Positions 26,332 through 40,600 of a stretch of DNA of 64,000 nt are shown here, piece after piece; positions within the stretch are counted from its first letter, which is position 1, and each line of letters begins with the position of its first letter. The notes below the pieces were generated by a model, which did no database searches, was not told the DNA's origin, and was given only the letters and a program-made list of their open reading frames with translations. The DNA is from Euryodendron excelsum (Eukaryota; Streptophyta; Magnoliopsida; Ericales; Pentaphylacaceae). The stretch is from NCBI GenBank assembly GCA_033060915.1, contig CM065382.1:1312501-1376500 (forward strand), given 5' to 3'. The translations under genes and the position numbers were made by a program.

Positions 26332-27761
26332 TACATGTGCCTATCAAATCGTAGGGTATTGTTAATTTTTCAATTGCAATAGGGATGGAATAACAGATAT
26401 GTATGCAAACCAGATTGATTCCACATCGTTGGACTTCACTAAAAGTTTGATCTTGGTAATTATATTCCTAAATTCCTTGCCAGTGATACGATTTTTTTTT
26501 TCTTCAAATACTATTTCGATCTAAATGATCATCAAAACCTCCTGGTAATTTGATTCAGGATGACAACCGCGTGGTTGATACCAGTGGGCAATACGAGAAG
26601 CCCACCCATTTGGATAGTGTCTTATGTGATAATTCAAAGCCAAAAAGCAGTACATTGGTGATTGATTATGGTGTCGATGTGCAAGAATGCTCATTGCCAG
26701 TGTTCGACATACCTTCCCTTCTCAAACCTGGAAACGTGAACAAAAATGAGTCCACAGAGGGCCGGCTGGATGGGGAAGTCACTGACGTCATGGCAGAGAG
26801 CAAGGCAATTGAGGCACCTCATGCAGATCAGTTTGAAGAAGAAGAAGAAGAACACCCACAAATGCAGTTCACTGGAGAAGAACGAGAAGAAGCAGCGGAA
26901 GAACATGATGATGGAGAAACTATTTTAGAGACAGGCGAAGATGTAATTGAGACAGCTCAGGCGAATCAGTTTGTAGCTGATGGCCTGGAAGTGACTGAAG
27001 TTATGAGAGAAGATAAGGCAGTTGAGGACCATAGACACATGAAATCGATTGAAAAAGAACAAGAATATGGTCATGCGGAAACTACTGAAGAGAAAGGTGT
27101 AGAAGCAATTGAAACAACTCGGAAGGATCAGTTTGTACTTGAAGTTGACCTAGAAGCAATCGAAGTTATGAAAGAGGATGAGGCAATTGCGGCACCTGAT
27201 GCACCTCAGACTGAAGCAGACGACAACCCACAAGTGCAATTGATTGAAGAAGAACAAGAATCTGATGATGGAGGAAATACCCTGGAAAAAGAAAAAGAAG
27301 CAGTTCAGACAGTTGAAGGCGACTCACAGGTGACAGTGAGTGAAGAAGATAACGATGATAATAATGTTGACAAGGACAAGGAAGAAATTGTAGGGAAAAG
27401 TGAAGAGAGCTCAGACGGAACAAGAGACTCGTCCATGGAATCCAACGCTGAGGCAATTTGGCCTGTAGAGTCTATAGAGGAAATAGAAAAGAAGATTGAT
27501 GAATACAGAACAGTCGAAACAGGGGAGCATGGTGGCCACGACAGTGTCAAGAATGGCAATATTTACGCTAATGGCCACCATAACAATGAAGATACAGGCA
27601 AATCAATAATCACTTCCAGTAAGAGTAATGTAAAGCAGCGTCTGAAGCGGATTTATAATGTATCAACAGACTCTTCAAACCTCACAATTTGGATATGGGC
27701 AACATCGGTGCTGCTGCTGCTGCTGCTGATACTTGCAGCAGCTCATAGCCTCGTACCGTGA
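25964..27761 (+). CDS. Acidic repeat protein with N- and C-terminal membrane segments, unknown function
   Basis: Not recognised as a named family. Three coding exons, 25964-26280, 26383-26455 and 26559-27761, join in phase to about 530 residues. A Gly/Val-rich hydrophobic stretch lies at about 18-47 (GVVGGVVVWGGVIAIATLVS), followed by RLRRKR and a run of seven prolines. The long acidic centre contains three imperfect repeats starting near residues 205, 275 and 330 (VTDVMAESKAIEA, VTEVMREDKAVED, AIEVMKEDEAIAA). The C-terminus is a membrane segment, IWIWATSVLLLLLLILAAAH, ending SLVP, as in a tail-anchored protein. A CT microsatellite lies in intron 1 (26301-26327). The exon model rests on splice consensus and open frames only. 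Confidence 0.7.
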
Positions 27762-28684
27762 AGCTTTGCCTCGTTATCTTCTTAGTTGTGATTCTCTCCG
27801 ATGTTTGAAAAACTTCCATAGATTAAGTTAACGTACTTAAAACGCAAGGAGATAGTAAGAATTTCAAATGTTTCCATGCAGATTTCATAAATTGCTCGAG
27901 TATCTATTCATATTTTGATTGCTTATTTAAATGCATACAATCATGTTTATGTATGTATAATGCAAGTCTATTGCTGGGAACCTGAATTGAGAACATTTAG
28001 TAGGAAAATGACTTGGGGTAAAAGCAATCCTCACAAATTTACCTCTCCTGCCTTCACAACCATTGACACCACCAAACTTTCTCTGACCGTGGCCACTAGC
28101 ATTGAAAAAAATAGTTGCTCCATACAACATTCCAAAACATCTGCAGAATCCCCTGGCATGCCAATCATTCTTTTACTAGTATTTGGCATATACAGATGAT
28201 GCACAAGCATGACATGTGGTACACCAGCTAGTTATTTAAGTTGGTTCCTGGTTGCTGCATAAACCCGCTCAAAAAATAAAAAAGAAACTGAGAGAATAAT
28301 GCAGTGTCTTTGAAGAAAGATTACCGGGCTATCAACCACAGAAAGGAAAAAAGCGGGAGGGACTAGGTATCAGGCCAGAAAGACCATACATGTAGATAAG
28401 TTGTGTAAACCTTCTGTACAAATGCCTCTCTCCTCTTCTTGCAATTAGCTTTACATATATACTAAACTATTACTCCTCCCAATATACAATCCTATGACTC
28501 CCCAGACTTCCCTCAAATTGGTGGCTGCTGGTTTATTTTGTCACGAGTGTCCAACAAATATAGGAGAAACTTTCAGAAGTAATTCCCTAAAAATCTCCTT
28601 CAAACACAGATCTCAGTTTTTAGAGGACAAAACTTCATACCCGAGCCTCCGCTAGCTGGACTCCGTTCCAGATGCACTATTTGA
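27762..28684. other. Convergent 3' flanks of the acidic-protein gene and RSH1
   Basis: The two genes converge here. The sequence is non-coding by inspection and presumably holds both 3' UTRs and terminators. No repeat or RNA gene was recognised. Confidence 0.5.
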
Positions 28685-31600
28685 TTAGCATTCTAGAAAC
28701 TGTTGGCTTTGAATTGAGCAAGGCCAGCTGCAACCCGTGGACCATCCCAAAACACCAAAGATTAAATCAACCCTTGAACAAGCACTAACCTGAAAGCAAA
28801 AGCAACAGCTTTCCAATCAAAAACAAAGCAGAGACAAGAAATGTTTTAGAAATGCATGTCTGTCACACATACCAAACACTCCAGGCTTCCTTCAACATGA
28901 AATAACATTACTGCTATCCCTCTCCCCCTATCAATCTCTGCCTGCAAAGAAAATAGAGTTTGTCATGGACACTGCACAGACAAGATCCTCAGTAACAAAC
29001 AAATACAGCCACAAATTTTTTAATACTGTTCTATTTCAACTACTCACCGCACAAGCACATATCGTAATGCCTACGGCTGCCAATGCTGTTGTTATGTCAG
29101 CCATCATGCCTGAAACGTAATTATGTACTTAAATATTAACTAAAATTAGTACATAAATACTGCCGTGTATCCCTCAAATTGTAAAGTTTTTCTTCCTTTT
29201 ACTTTTGGGTTAGTGCAAATTGTAATGTTGAAATTTGTGTAAAATAGCATAATGAAATAATCTAATCCATGCCAAGGGTGCTCAACAAAAGTATGAAAGG
29301 AGGTCAACCAGTCGTCAGTTTCAACCAAATTCCAAGGCATCATCTGGTTAGCATTTTGGATTTCGGAATTACTTAAATGCTTTCAAAGCAAAAATTCCCT
29401 CAAAAATTTTTTGTTCAGAAACACGAAAAACAAACTTCCCAAATGCTAACCCAATAGCACCTAAGAAAAATGTAGCTACAAAAATTGCTTCACCCAATGT
29501 GCATGCCCACTAGCAAAAATATTCCATTTATATTTATCTTGCAGGAAAAAGAATAAGATGTGTTATTATTGTTATTGAAAAGGAAAAAAGGATTTACCTC
29601 TTCGATCTATACACACTACACAAAACCACTGGATTGAGTGCCCTTCAACGTTGTGCCAAGATGCAACCTTGCCAGCTTGCCAGCTCTCCAGGTCAGGCAA
29701 GACTTCTTTGTACAAGGGGATATTAGCAAGTATTGCCTTAGCAACACCATTTCCCTGAGTTAATATCTCTCCTTCAGCCTTCAAACTCACGTGCTGCATA
29801 TGCTTGTTATGTTTCCCATTGACCTTGGGCACCTGAACGCTACCATGTTGGAGTTGGAAAATATCTTCACCGTTTATTTTTGAAGATGACATTTCCACAA
29901 CATTCATTAGGATCTTCTCCCAGGTGTATTTGCTTCCTTTAGAATAATCTGAGAGCTCTTCTACTTCACTATCCCCTTCAGGATCAGCAACAAATTCATT
30001 TACTGTATCAGCTGTTATTTCAGTTGCCGATAATGCAGCTTGCTCTCTCAAAAACTGAACACAACATGAACTTTAGATTAATAGACAGGCAAAGGATATT
30101 TAAAGCACCATCCAAAATTCTATACCACAGAAAACCCACTTGCATAATTTTGTGTCTGGCACTACGCGTTTTTGCATGTTGCAACCACTGCTTATGTCTT
30201 TCGAATGCTAATTTGCTTGAGAGGGCCTGGCAAAGAAGGAAATTGTGAGCTGCAAGGAAGCATCAAAAGACAATTGAAACACTTCATCATGTGGAACTGA
30301 CAACAAAAGGGAGCAACACTTCATCATGTGGAACTGACAAGTAACAAATATTCAACCAGGTAAAATAAACAGTGAATATGGATGTCACATAACTGCAAGT
30401 TACTCAAGAGACCACGGTATATGGATGGTGGACTATAGCTCAACAGCACCAAACAAATGCGATAAGATATACATCAAACAGTAGTAATGAGCTTAGAGCT
30501 CATGACTATCAGGATCTCAAATTGCTTTATTTCCCAACATGAAATAGGAGATCTGTCACTGTTACAGAGTCACCGCAACTAAGTCTACAATTTCAGCTTA
30601 GGGCCTAGCACTCATAAGGGATGCATGATGTTGGAAAGTTATGAAGGACTTTCCAGAGCTTGGAATATAAACATATTTGCATTACCTGCTGCTGCCCATA
30701 ATACACGCACTGGGAGGGATTACCACACCAGACAGCCAACAGCCATACAGCTTTTAACTTTCAATCTCCAGTTTGTTCGCCCCAAATGGTACTGAAGCAG
30801 ACTCATGGTAGATACACACACCACATCATATTGTTTAAGAAAATTTAGAATTTGGGAATGCGTTCATAGATAATTGCATATATCATTGTCTTCATCATGT
30901 AACTACTGCTTCAAAAACAAATTAAGACTTGTATCCACATACAATCAGACTACCAGGAGTGTTTGCATTAAAATTGGAACTTCTGCTTCAGAATCTGACC
31001 TCAATTTGTCAAACTGTGAACATATAGAGAATACAATGTAAATTTGGATCCTTTTTGCTAGTAAAAGTATCAGCAATTCCCTTCCTCAGAAACAAATTAA
31101 CTTATATCCACATACAATCAGACTACCACGAGTGTTCGCATTGAAATTGAAACTTCTATTTCAGTCGCTAAATTTTTTTCCTAACATACATATAAGAAGT
31201 CAATATTGACATTGTCATCTTCATTTAACCGTTGACATATTATAAATTTATTTATGTCTAGACTCGAGAGCTTTCCTTATATAACATAATCAGTTTTCCT
31301 TTATGTATTTCCAAAGTTTCCAAACTCTGAAACTTTGCATCCTTTTTACAGAGTTTCATCAAACTTCAGCCACTCATGCTTGGAGAAAAACTTTGAATGC
31401 CGTTAATACAAGACTTCGTTATTTTATAGTATACTAGTAACTCAAGACTTCTAAAAAAGAAATATATATTATATGCTAGTAACTCGAGAATCATAGCTTC
31501 TATATATTCCCATCTTGCATGTGGTAGAAACCACCATATTTCATAAAGATCTGGGAAGGGAAAAAAAAAGATTGCGAAGAACCACAACATAAAAAAACCA

Positions 31601-34600
31601 AGTGAGCTTGTTTGAAGAAGAAGAAAAGAAGATGAGAAATATCTCAATTCAACCTAAATGCAAAATGAAACGACTGATATATACTAACATTATAGGTTAT
31701 TATCTCCACAACTTCGGCATTTGCAAGTACACGAGAGGGAGAAACAGGATTACCATTGACCTGAAAAGAAATAAAAATCCAGCAGTGAGATGTGGAATTA
31801 TAAGAAGAAGAAGTCCACAGTTAAAAGCAAGTAGAATACCTTTGCAGCAACCATTTTGTTGCCAATTTCAGTGTGTATCATATAAGCATAGTCAATGACA
31901 GTTGCCCCCTTAGGCAGATTTTTAATCTGTATGCAAGGTAAAAGAGACCATTAAGACATGAGGCAGCACAATTTTCTTGTATGTGTAGCAATCCATCCTC
32001 TTACCTCTCCCCTTGGTGTAAACACGAAGACACGGCTACCTAAAAGATCTCTGGTAATAGTGTCTACAAATTCTCTAGAGCTCATGTTTCCAACAAATTC
32101 CTCTTGCCATTCTCTAATTGCATTGAGCCAACCAATCTGGAAGGAAGAAAGAACTTCTACCAAAGGTCAGGGTATTTGAGAGAGTTTATCAGGAAATCCC
32201 TTCAAGGAAGACTGTTAAACTACCAAAATTTAGCAAGGATGAAGGTAAATTACCCTGAGGACAATGTTTGCATTATTAAGACAGACTATTTTCCCTCTTG
32301 AACTTCTACCTTTAGGCATTGTATGCCCAACCAAGCCAGTAACTAAACCTTTCCCACTATAATGAGCAGCAATGCCTCTCTCAGCTATCAGATCCATCTC
32401 TTCGGTTCTTATCTGTCAACCATAAAAAAAACCACAACATATAACGGAATATTGCAAGTAATACAAATTAAATAATTCAGAATAACAAAAATGTTAATCT
32501 GAATTCATTTAGCGACAAATAAAAAGGATTTGACCTAAGATAGCAGTCTAACGAGAGAAATTGAAAAAATTGGAAAAGAACAAAGATTCAAAAACTGACC
32601 TGAACTTCCAGCTGAAACATGCTCTCATAAAGAAATGGAATTACGGTGGTATGAAGACTCTGATAACCGTTAGGTTTTGGAGTAGCAATATAATCTTTCA
32701 TCTATTACAGAAAGCAAACCAATATGCCTCGATAAATCAATACTTAATAAAAACAACACTAAACATTAATTCAGAATATAGGAAAAGCAAGATACATACT
32801 GATCGAGGAATAGGAGTCCAAATTCCATGTAATAGCCCAAGAACATGGTAACAGATCTGCAAAAGACACATTTACAAGTGAAAGCTATGTTGTATAACAT
32901 AATACTACGGGTGCCTTTGCATTAAATGTAGCCAAAATTATTTGCCCATGCATAAGACTACCTGCTGTGCACTACATAAAGGCCCAACTCCAATGCATGG
33001 CTTTGGTTTTATAATGATCCGAAGCTGGTAATCCAAACAAATGAAAATATGTCATCAAGCAAATAAGAAACCTTATGCAAAATTTACAACCAATTGACCC
33101 CGCGGATAATATTATAGCAAACCTGAGCAATTTGGTTGACTTCATTTATTGAACCTTTAGATTTAAGTACAGCTTTATAGATACTGCAAATAACCCATAA
33201 AAATTAGCATCAATAGCATGTCAAGGAAAGGTTCATCACAACCATTGCACAGGTTCATATTGGCCATCATAAGGAAACAAAAACACTTAATGCTAGGTTT
33301 GGATCTGGGGTTTGCTACCAGAAAAGGCAATGAAAGGGAAATGAAGTTACTAGTATATATACGTTCAATTTTTATGGGTAACCAAACCAAAAATTTGACA
33401 AATACATATTAATTTTCTTGTTAGGTCATTTAGTTTTGGCAAATTCTGTGGACAAAAACACATTGATTGTAATTTGTTTCTAGAGTTGTAATTTTTGTTT
33501 TGAGTTGTTTTTTTAGTGTTGTAAAACACAAAGTTATAAGAGCTGACATGTTCATCATCCACGCATTTGCTCAGGAGTGCTTGGATGTACTTAACATCAT
33601 ATTCAAAGCAGTTCAGAGAGTTTCGATATCGTTCAATCGATCTTGATAGCTTTCGATTGAAGATTTAGAGTCTGCGAAAAAACAGTCTGGTTCGATACCT
33701 TTCGATCGACTTTGATACCTTTCGATCAAAGATGCTATGAGTGTGGAGTCTTGGCAGACTGACTCGATCACCTTCGATCGAGTTCGCTTGGGCAAGTCGC
33801 GAAAAATCTGCAGATTTGGAAGCCAGCATTATGGAAGAAATTTGAGTTTCCTATTTATTTGGCAAGCCTTTCTAGGATTTCTAATTAAACAGCCCCACAA
33901 GAAAGAGTTCTTAAAAACTCTCAAATTGGAAAGTTCCGGTTTTGGTAAGGAGTTTTACTAGTATAGAAATCTACAAACCCTAGAATGCCTCCACTATAAA
34001 TATGAGTCTATAAGAAAGCCAAAATCAAGTTCCATACCTCCTCTCAGCAACCCTAGAAGAGTATTCTTAATCAGAGAGACATCTTAAAGAGACCGACATA
34101 CAGAGAGATTTTATTTAAGAAAGTACTCTTATTTTGCCATAGTGCAAGAGATTCTTAGTAGTCGTCTTGGATGTAATCTAAGGCGTGACAAATCCTTTGT
34201 GGGCTTGTGATGGTGGTGGAGTTAGCCAGTGCTCAGAGGATTCTGACAGTGTCATGGAGTTCGACACTCAGTCAATCACTAAAGAACCATATCAAAAGGG
34301 TGATTCGAGATCGTAGGGATTCGATTTATACAAGGAGGACATACCCACAAGTTCATGGATTTGGCACCTGAGGCACAAGGATTCTGCTATAGTTAAGTTG
34401 TAAGTTATTAACTTGTATTAGTGTCTTGATAGTGGATTAGCTGGATTAGGTCTCATAGTTTTTTACCCAAGTTTGGGTTTTCCACGCTAAATATCGTGTG
34501 TTTTATCCTACGTGTGATTGATTTATATTTACCAATGCATGACATGTAATTGTGAATTATTGATCATGTATTGATTAATTGAATAGCCAATAGCATCACC

Positions 34601-37600
34601 ATCATTAAATAAATCCATATCTGAATAGGAATTTTTTCAATTGGTATCAGAATAGGACACTCAAAAACTATTTTTTGATTAAAATTTTGTTTTATAAGAG
34701 TGAGGTCTTAAGTATCTGGATCCATGAATTTACCACATGTGGATTTGTCTGCTTGTAGACCACCATTATTAACGGATGATTGCTTATGACATAGCCTAGA
34801 ATATTTATACTTCATGTTTATCGTTTTAGTTCTAGTGCTATGATCTTATTTGTGTTTTTAGTTTTTCTATTTGGTTTAATAAATTAGAAACATACAAAAA
34901 AAATTTGTGATTTTGCATCTTCGTAAGTTCATGGTATCTATGCTTATCTTCATATAATAATATTAATGCTTAGTATATTGTGTAGAACTCATGTGCATCA
35001 CTAAGGTTTAATTCTTTACTCTTTGTTTGAGTGATGGTTTTTGTGGGTCAAAGAATTCCGGTCTAGTCCAACTGGTCAGGCCCAATAACAATAAAATCGA
35101 CTAAAGCTGGACTACGAGTCAGCCCAAAAGGTCGACAAATGCGGCCAAGCCCACATTGCCAACCTCATGCCGACTTAGGCCCAAGCCCAAAGCGGCGAGC
35201 CCAACCCATGGGTATAATCAGAGCATTTAATGCTCTGATGGCAGCATTTAATGCGGAGATGACCCGCATTTAATGCGGCAGCGACTCGCCACACGACGTC
35301 GACACTCATGTCCGATCAGCCAGATTCTGGAGCGGCGATAAAGCTGAACCTATGTCCTATCAGTCAGAAATGAATAATGTGGTCTACGAGATAGGTCATC
35401 ATGACCTTAAGGTAGATACAAGGGTTAACACTCCATCGATTTCACTATAAATACCGAAGCCCCAGAGAGCCAGGTAGGAACAATTGATTTCATGCATACA
35501 TTTTCTTTATTCATTTGATTCTCGATTAAGATTGCTAACTTAATCGTCATAGTGTGATCGGCCCAAAGAGGGTCAACCTATTCTAAACTTCTCTATCTCA
35601 TTGCAACGAGTTGGTGCTCTTCGATATCAGTTTAAGTGATCGGCCAGGCCTTCTCGAAAATCCCACTAACAGTTTTCGTCGTTATGAACCTAGTGTATTA
35701 TGTGCACACTTAATGCTATTGACCTTGTTGAAATCATGTATGTGTTTACTGTTAGTTTGAACTATTCTCATGTTATTTAAAAAACCACATACTAGATTGA
35801 CCTATGATTATACGTCCTAATTTCATTGTTGATTTTAAATACCCCCACAGGACTAAGTTGTTTTACTTTCCTTTCATGCTATGAAAACAAAAGAAAAGAA
35901 AAGATGAATTTTGCATGATGAAAAAGGCTACCATTGAGTGTGAGTGCAGCTACAATTGTTATGTGATAAGAGAAGAAAGCTACCTGCTCATGTGTGTGAA
36001 AGAGCCATTGTATTGCACGATATATTCCATCTGAAGAGATAGGGTTGGCTTATCACATGTATATGTTAAGGGGGAGCCTTTATTGTTATATCAACAAAGG
36101 AATGTAGGCCATAATTAGGTTTGACTTCTAGTAGTACGAACATATGAGAATTTGAATAGTCTTATTAACATTTGGTCACTACTAGTACTTTAGACAAGTG
36201 TTGATACATATTGAGTTCACTGTTTATACACACTTGGTTGTTTTCATGAATATCATCATCTTGTGACAAAGAGCTTAGAATTTTACTTTAGTTCATGTGC
36301 CAAGTTCTTCCTTAATGTTTTGAGCATTATTTGAATTATATGACTTTGTGCATGGACACCTAACGCTCTAATGATGATAATCACCTTTTTGTCTTTATTA
36401 AAAAAATGGTGTTTGTTTGCTCTATCCTACATAAGAGGCATATTGATATGATTTCATCTTAGTCATGTTTAGGATAGTTTACTTGTTTCTCTCATTGAGT
36501 ATGATTGTTATACATTCTCCTTTATTGATAATCTCTCTTTGGTAGTTTGGTTTGAATATCCTTTGACAATTCGTGGCAATAAGGGGGAGAGAAATATGAG
36601 CTAGCATGTATTACGGGGAAGAGAATATTATTTATGGGAGAAACATGTTTAGGGGAGTTGGGGAGAAGAATTGAGTGTATGTACCTTATGATATGTGCTT
36701 CTTATAGTTCTATACCATACATTCGTTTCACAGGTATTCTTGTTTTAGTGTTATGTTTGGAAATAAACAGATACACACGTGACTCTCTTGAGCATAATTT
36801 CGTATTTTGTTAGTTAGAGGCATTGTGATGTATTTGTTCTTATTTTGTGTTTTGTCACGGAATTGCCAAAGCTGGAGAATGTTATAGATCATTTAGTTTT
36901 GGCAAATTCCATGGACAAAAACACATTGATTGTAATTTGTTTGTAGCGTTGTACTTTTTGTTTTGAGTCATTTTTTAGTGTTGTAAAACACAAGGTTATA
37001 AAAGCTAAAGTGTTCATCATCCACGCATTAGCTAAGGAGTGCTTGGATGTACTTAACATCATATTTGAAGCAATTCATTGAATTTCGATACCTTTCAATC
37101 GATCCTAATAGCTTTCGATTGAAGATTCAAAATCTACAAAAAAATAGTCTGGTTCGATACCTTTCAATTGATTTCGAAACCTTTTGATCGAAGATGTTGC
37201 AAGTGTGGAGTTTTGACAGACTGACTCGATCGACTTCGATTGACTTCGCTCAAGCGAGTCGCAAAAAAATCTTCCGATTTGGAAACTAGAATTTATGAAA
37301 GAAATTTGAGTTTTCTATTTATTTGGCAAGCCTTTGTAGGGTTTCTAATTAAGTAACCACACACACAAGAGTTCTTAGAAACTCCCAGATTGGAAAGTTG
37401 TAGGTTTAGCAAGGAGCTTTACCAGTACAGAAATCTACAAACCCTAGAATGCCTCCACTATCAATATGAGGCTACAAGAAGGCCAAAATTAGATTTCATA
37501 CCTCCTCTCTACAACCCTAGAAATTTATTCTTAATCAAAGAGACATCATGAAGAGAATGACATACAAAGAGATTTTATTGAAAAAAGTTCTCTTATTTTG

Positions 37601-40600
37601 CAAGTGTAAGAGATCCTTCGTAGTCGTATTGGATGTGATCTAAGGCGTGACAAATCCTTTGTGGGTTTGTGGTGATGGTGGAGTTAGCCAGTGCTCAGCG
37701 AATTCTGACGGTGTCGTGGAGTTCGACACTCAATCAATCACTAAAGAACCATATCAAAGGAGTTATACAAAATCGTAGGGATTCAATTGGTACAAGAAGG
37801 ATATACCAGCAAGTTCGTGGATTCGGCACCTGAGGCGCGAGAATTCAGCTAGAGTTAGGTTGTAAGTTGTTAACTTGTATTATTATTCGTGATAGTGGAT
37901 TGATTGGCTAAACTAGGTCATGTGGTTTTTTATCCAAGTTTGGGTTTTCTACGCTAAATATCGTGTCTTGTCTTGCGTGTGATTGGTTTATATTTACTTA
38001 TACATGACATGCGATTGTGAATTATTGATCATGTATTGATTAATTGAATAGCCACTAGCATCACCATCATTATATAAATTCATATTCGGATAGGGATTTT
38101 TTTAATTTTCTTCTCATTTTTCTAGCCCACTAAAAAAACAAATAAATCTAAGCCTTTTCACTTCATTTTCTTTCCTATCTTTTATCTTTCCTTTTATTTT
38201 TCCCTCCACAAATCCAAGATCCAAACATAAAAGAGAAGACAACATTTGCTAGAAAAATCTTTAATCACTACTTTAAACATAGAACATCTGGCTATTGAAT
38301 TAACTTCTCAGCTCTGTATCGACCCAAATAAAACTGAGGCATGTTTGAGAGATCAACATTTATCTATGTATCCACCTCAGGTTACTAAGGAACAGCAGGG
38401 GATCAAACATGATCTACATTTAGCGCAAAGCTCAGAGGGTATCAAACTTTACAGGGACACAATATTTAATGAGATAACAGAGAGTTCTTTCCCCAAATAA
38501 ATAAGGAAAAAAAATCAGGTGGCAGACCTTAAATGGCATAGACCTCAAGCTAGTATGACATTGCACAAAAAAGGAAGAAGATATGTGCATTCCATTCAAC
38601 ACAACAAATTACGACTGCTTATCAACAAGGGAAACTAAAAATTCCACAGATAATAGTGTAACCTCCCGTGGTTCTGCTCTCTCGTGGAGTTCTCCCGCGG
38701 GCCAAGCAAACTATTAAAAAAATGATATCATCTACAATAAATATTCAGTGTAAAAACCAATTAAGTCTATACTCTTTAAATTTCCCCAATGTTGAGCAAC
38801 CAATCTGCCAGTTCTCACCAAAAAGGTAGGGGGAAGCGTAAGCCAGTGCATCGGGCACACAAAATTCTCTACACTGGATTGTTTATCCTATACTTGAAGA
38901 TAAAAATTATTAAATAAAGCCCACAGCTCACAACATGCATTGGCTCTCCAAAAAGCTGAACACATGGAGACCACACCATTGATAGCAAATTTTTGACACA
39001 CTTCAAATTTCGAGACAAGAACTTGCAAACGCGAACCTCACACGATAAATAAACACATTGAACATAGTCTAATATTCAATTCAGATTTTGTTTCAACTCA
39101 CAGTCAACTTTTTCTTCACCATGAATTCATGTTATTTGTGGATTGATAAATTATTCCAAACACATCTCTCTAGCAAATATCCAGCCCATCATCCTCATAA
39201 TGAATGTAATGTTTAGCATAGGCCCACAATTGGGAATTTGCTATCTGCTACTTTTTTTGCTTTTCTTTTTTTTTTTTTTCTTTTATACTTCTGCTGCTAT
39301 TCAAAAAGACAAGGGGACTTAAGCCCCAGGTATCAACTGCTACAAACTGATCAGTTTTGCTCATTGAACTTTACACCCGCTGTTTATATTCCATACTAGG
39401 CAACTGACTATCTAATATGCTCATAAAACTTGTATTTACACTACAGATAATTCTCCAAGATAACAAGCCGTGCACCGGTTGGAGATAGTATTTGTGAAGA
39501 TAAAAAAATAATAAGCAAATTAGTTTGCAGTCTGAACAAATTGTCAGAAACTATTGCAGGTTTTAGCTCCATAGCTTCAGTCCAAAAATTCAAAATCAAA
39601 AATAAGGTTCCTGGTGTTACGGTGTTACCTGTAAGGCTCCTTACATACAGATCGAACTTCAGTTTTCAGAGTCATAAGGTCTAAGAACTGATCATCCTCA
39701 ATCTTCTTCATCAAAATTTTGTTTGCCTAATACAATGAAAAGAGCTTGATAAGTAGACCAGACTCTTTTAAGTCTTAAAAGCATTATTGGAGCTACTTTA
39801 AACCTCAAGATTTTATATTACTCCAGCTATTTGCTTTTAGACTGCTCATCATCGTTTTGACATGTAAGGGGATAAAGGATATAGGTGTGATTGTTCAATT
39901 CTAGAGCTTCATCCAAAAATTTCACCAAAAGAAATAAAAATATACCTCTATGAGTTCCTTCTCATGTTCCTTGTAGAGTTCTGCAACTCTTCTCTTGACT
40001 TTAGCATAATCTTGAGCATTTGTATACATGAAGGACAAATTTTCAAGTTCAGACTGCAAGAAGTTATAACTACATCAACAGAATATTTGGCTGTAAAGAT
40101 ACATAGCTACAAAAACATTATCAAATAAATTATTTTTTTGGACAAGTAAAAACATTGTAAAATAAATCATAAGAGATAGGAGCAATTTCTTTTGGATGTC
40201 ATAAATAACAGGAGAAACTTCTTCTTTAGTCATAATAATAGGAGCATGATGGTGAAATAGAGTATGATTAATAAATTATCTCAGAGTAAAAGCAATTTCC
40301 AATTTTGGAGGGCTTTAGATGGATGAATACTTGGTAGTTGGCACATCACAAGATTCATTTTAATAAAAGCTGGATTCACAGTCAATGATGTATCCTCAAA
40401 TATAGGTCAAGAAACAAGGTTAAGCAACAACTTCAGGTTGGCTACATGGATCGCTCTATCAAGGGCCATAATCTCAGTAAACTGCCATATAACATGTCTT
40501 CCTTCATTATCTCAATCTAAGTTAATTTTGGCCTCTCTCATCCCTAGATGTGGATAGTGTCACTCTTCCTATCTGGAGCACTAATGGATCTTCATTGCAC

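Larger units (their letters stand above)
33419..38104 (+). mobile_element. LTR retroelement in RSH1 intron 11, non-autonomous
   Basis: Two diverged direct repeats, 33419-34639 (1221 bp) and 36880-38104 (1225 bp), flank a 2.24-kb interior. Both start TGTTA and end in T-runs followed by CA (left) or TA (right). Just after the left LTR, TGGTATCAGA (34642-34651) matches the initiator-Met tRNA primer site used by many plant Copia elements. ATTTTCT flanks the whole at 33412-33418 and 38105-38111, a target duplication of 5-7 bp. No gag or pol frame remains, so this is a deletion derivative or LARD-type element. It is in the antisense direction to RSH1. Confidence 0.88.

Noticed and set aside
38246..38500. 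84-codon frame in RSH1 intron 11
   Set aside because: Inside the intron just outside the retroelement, no homology; treated as chance.
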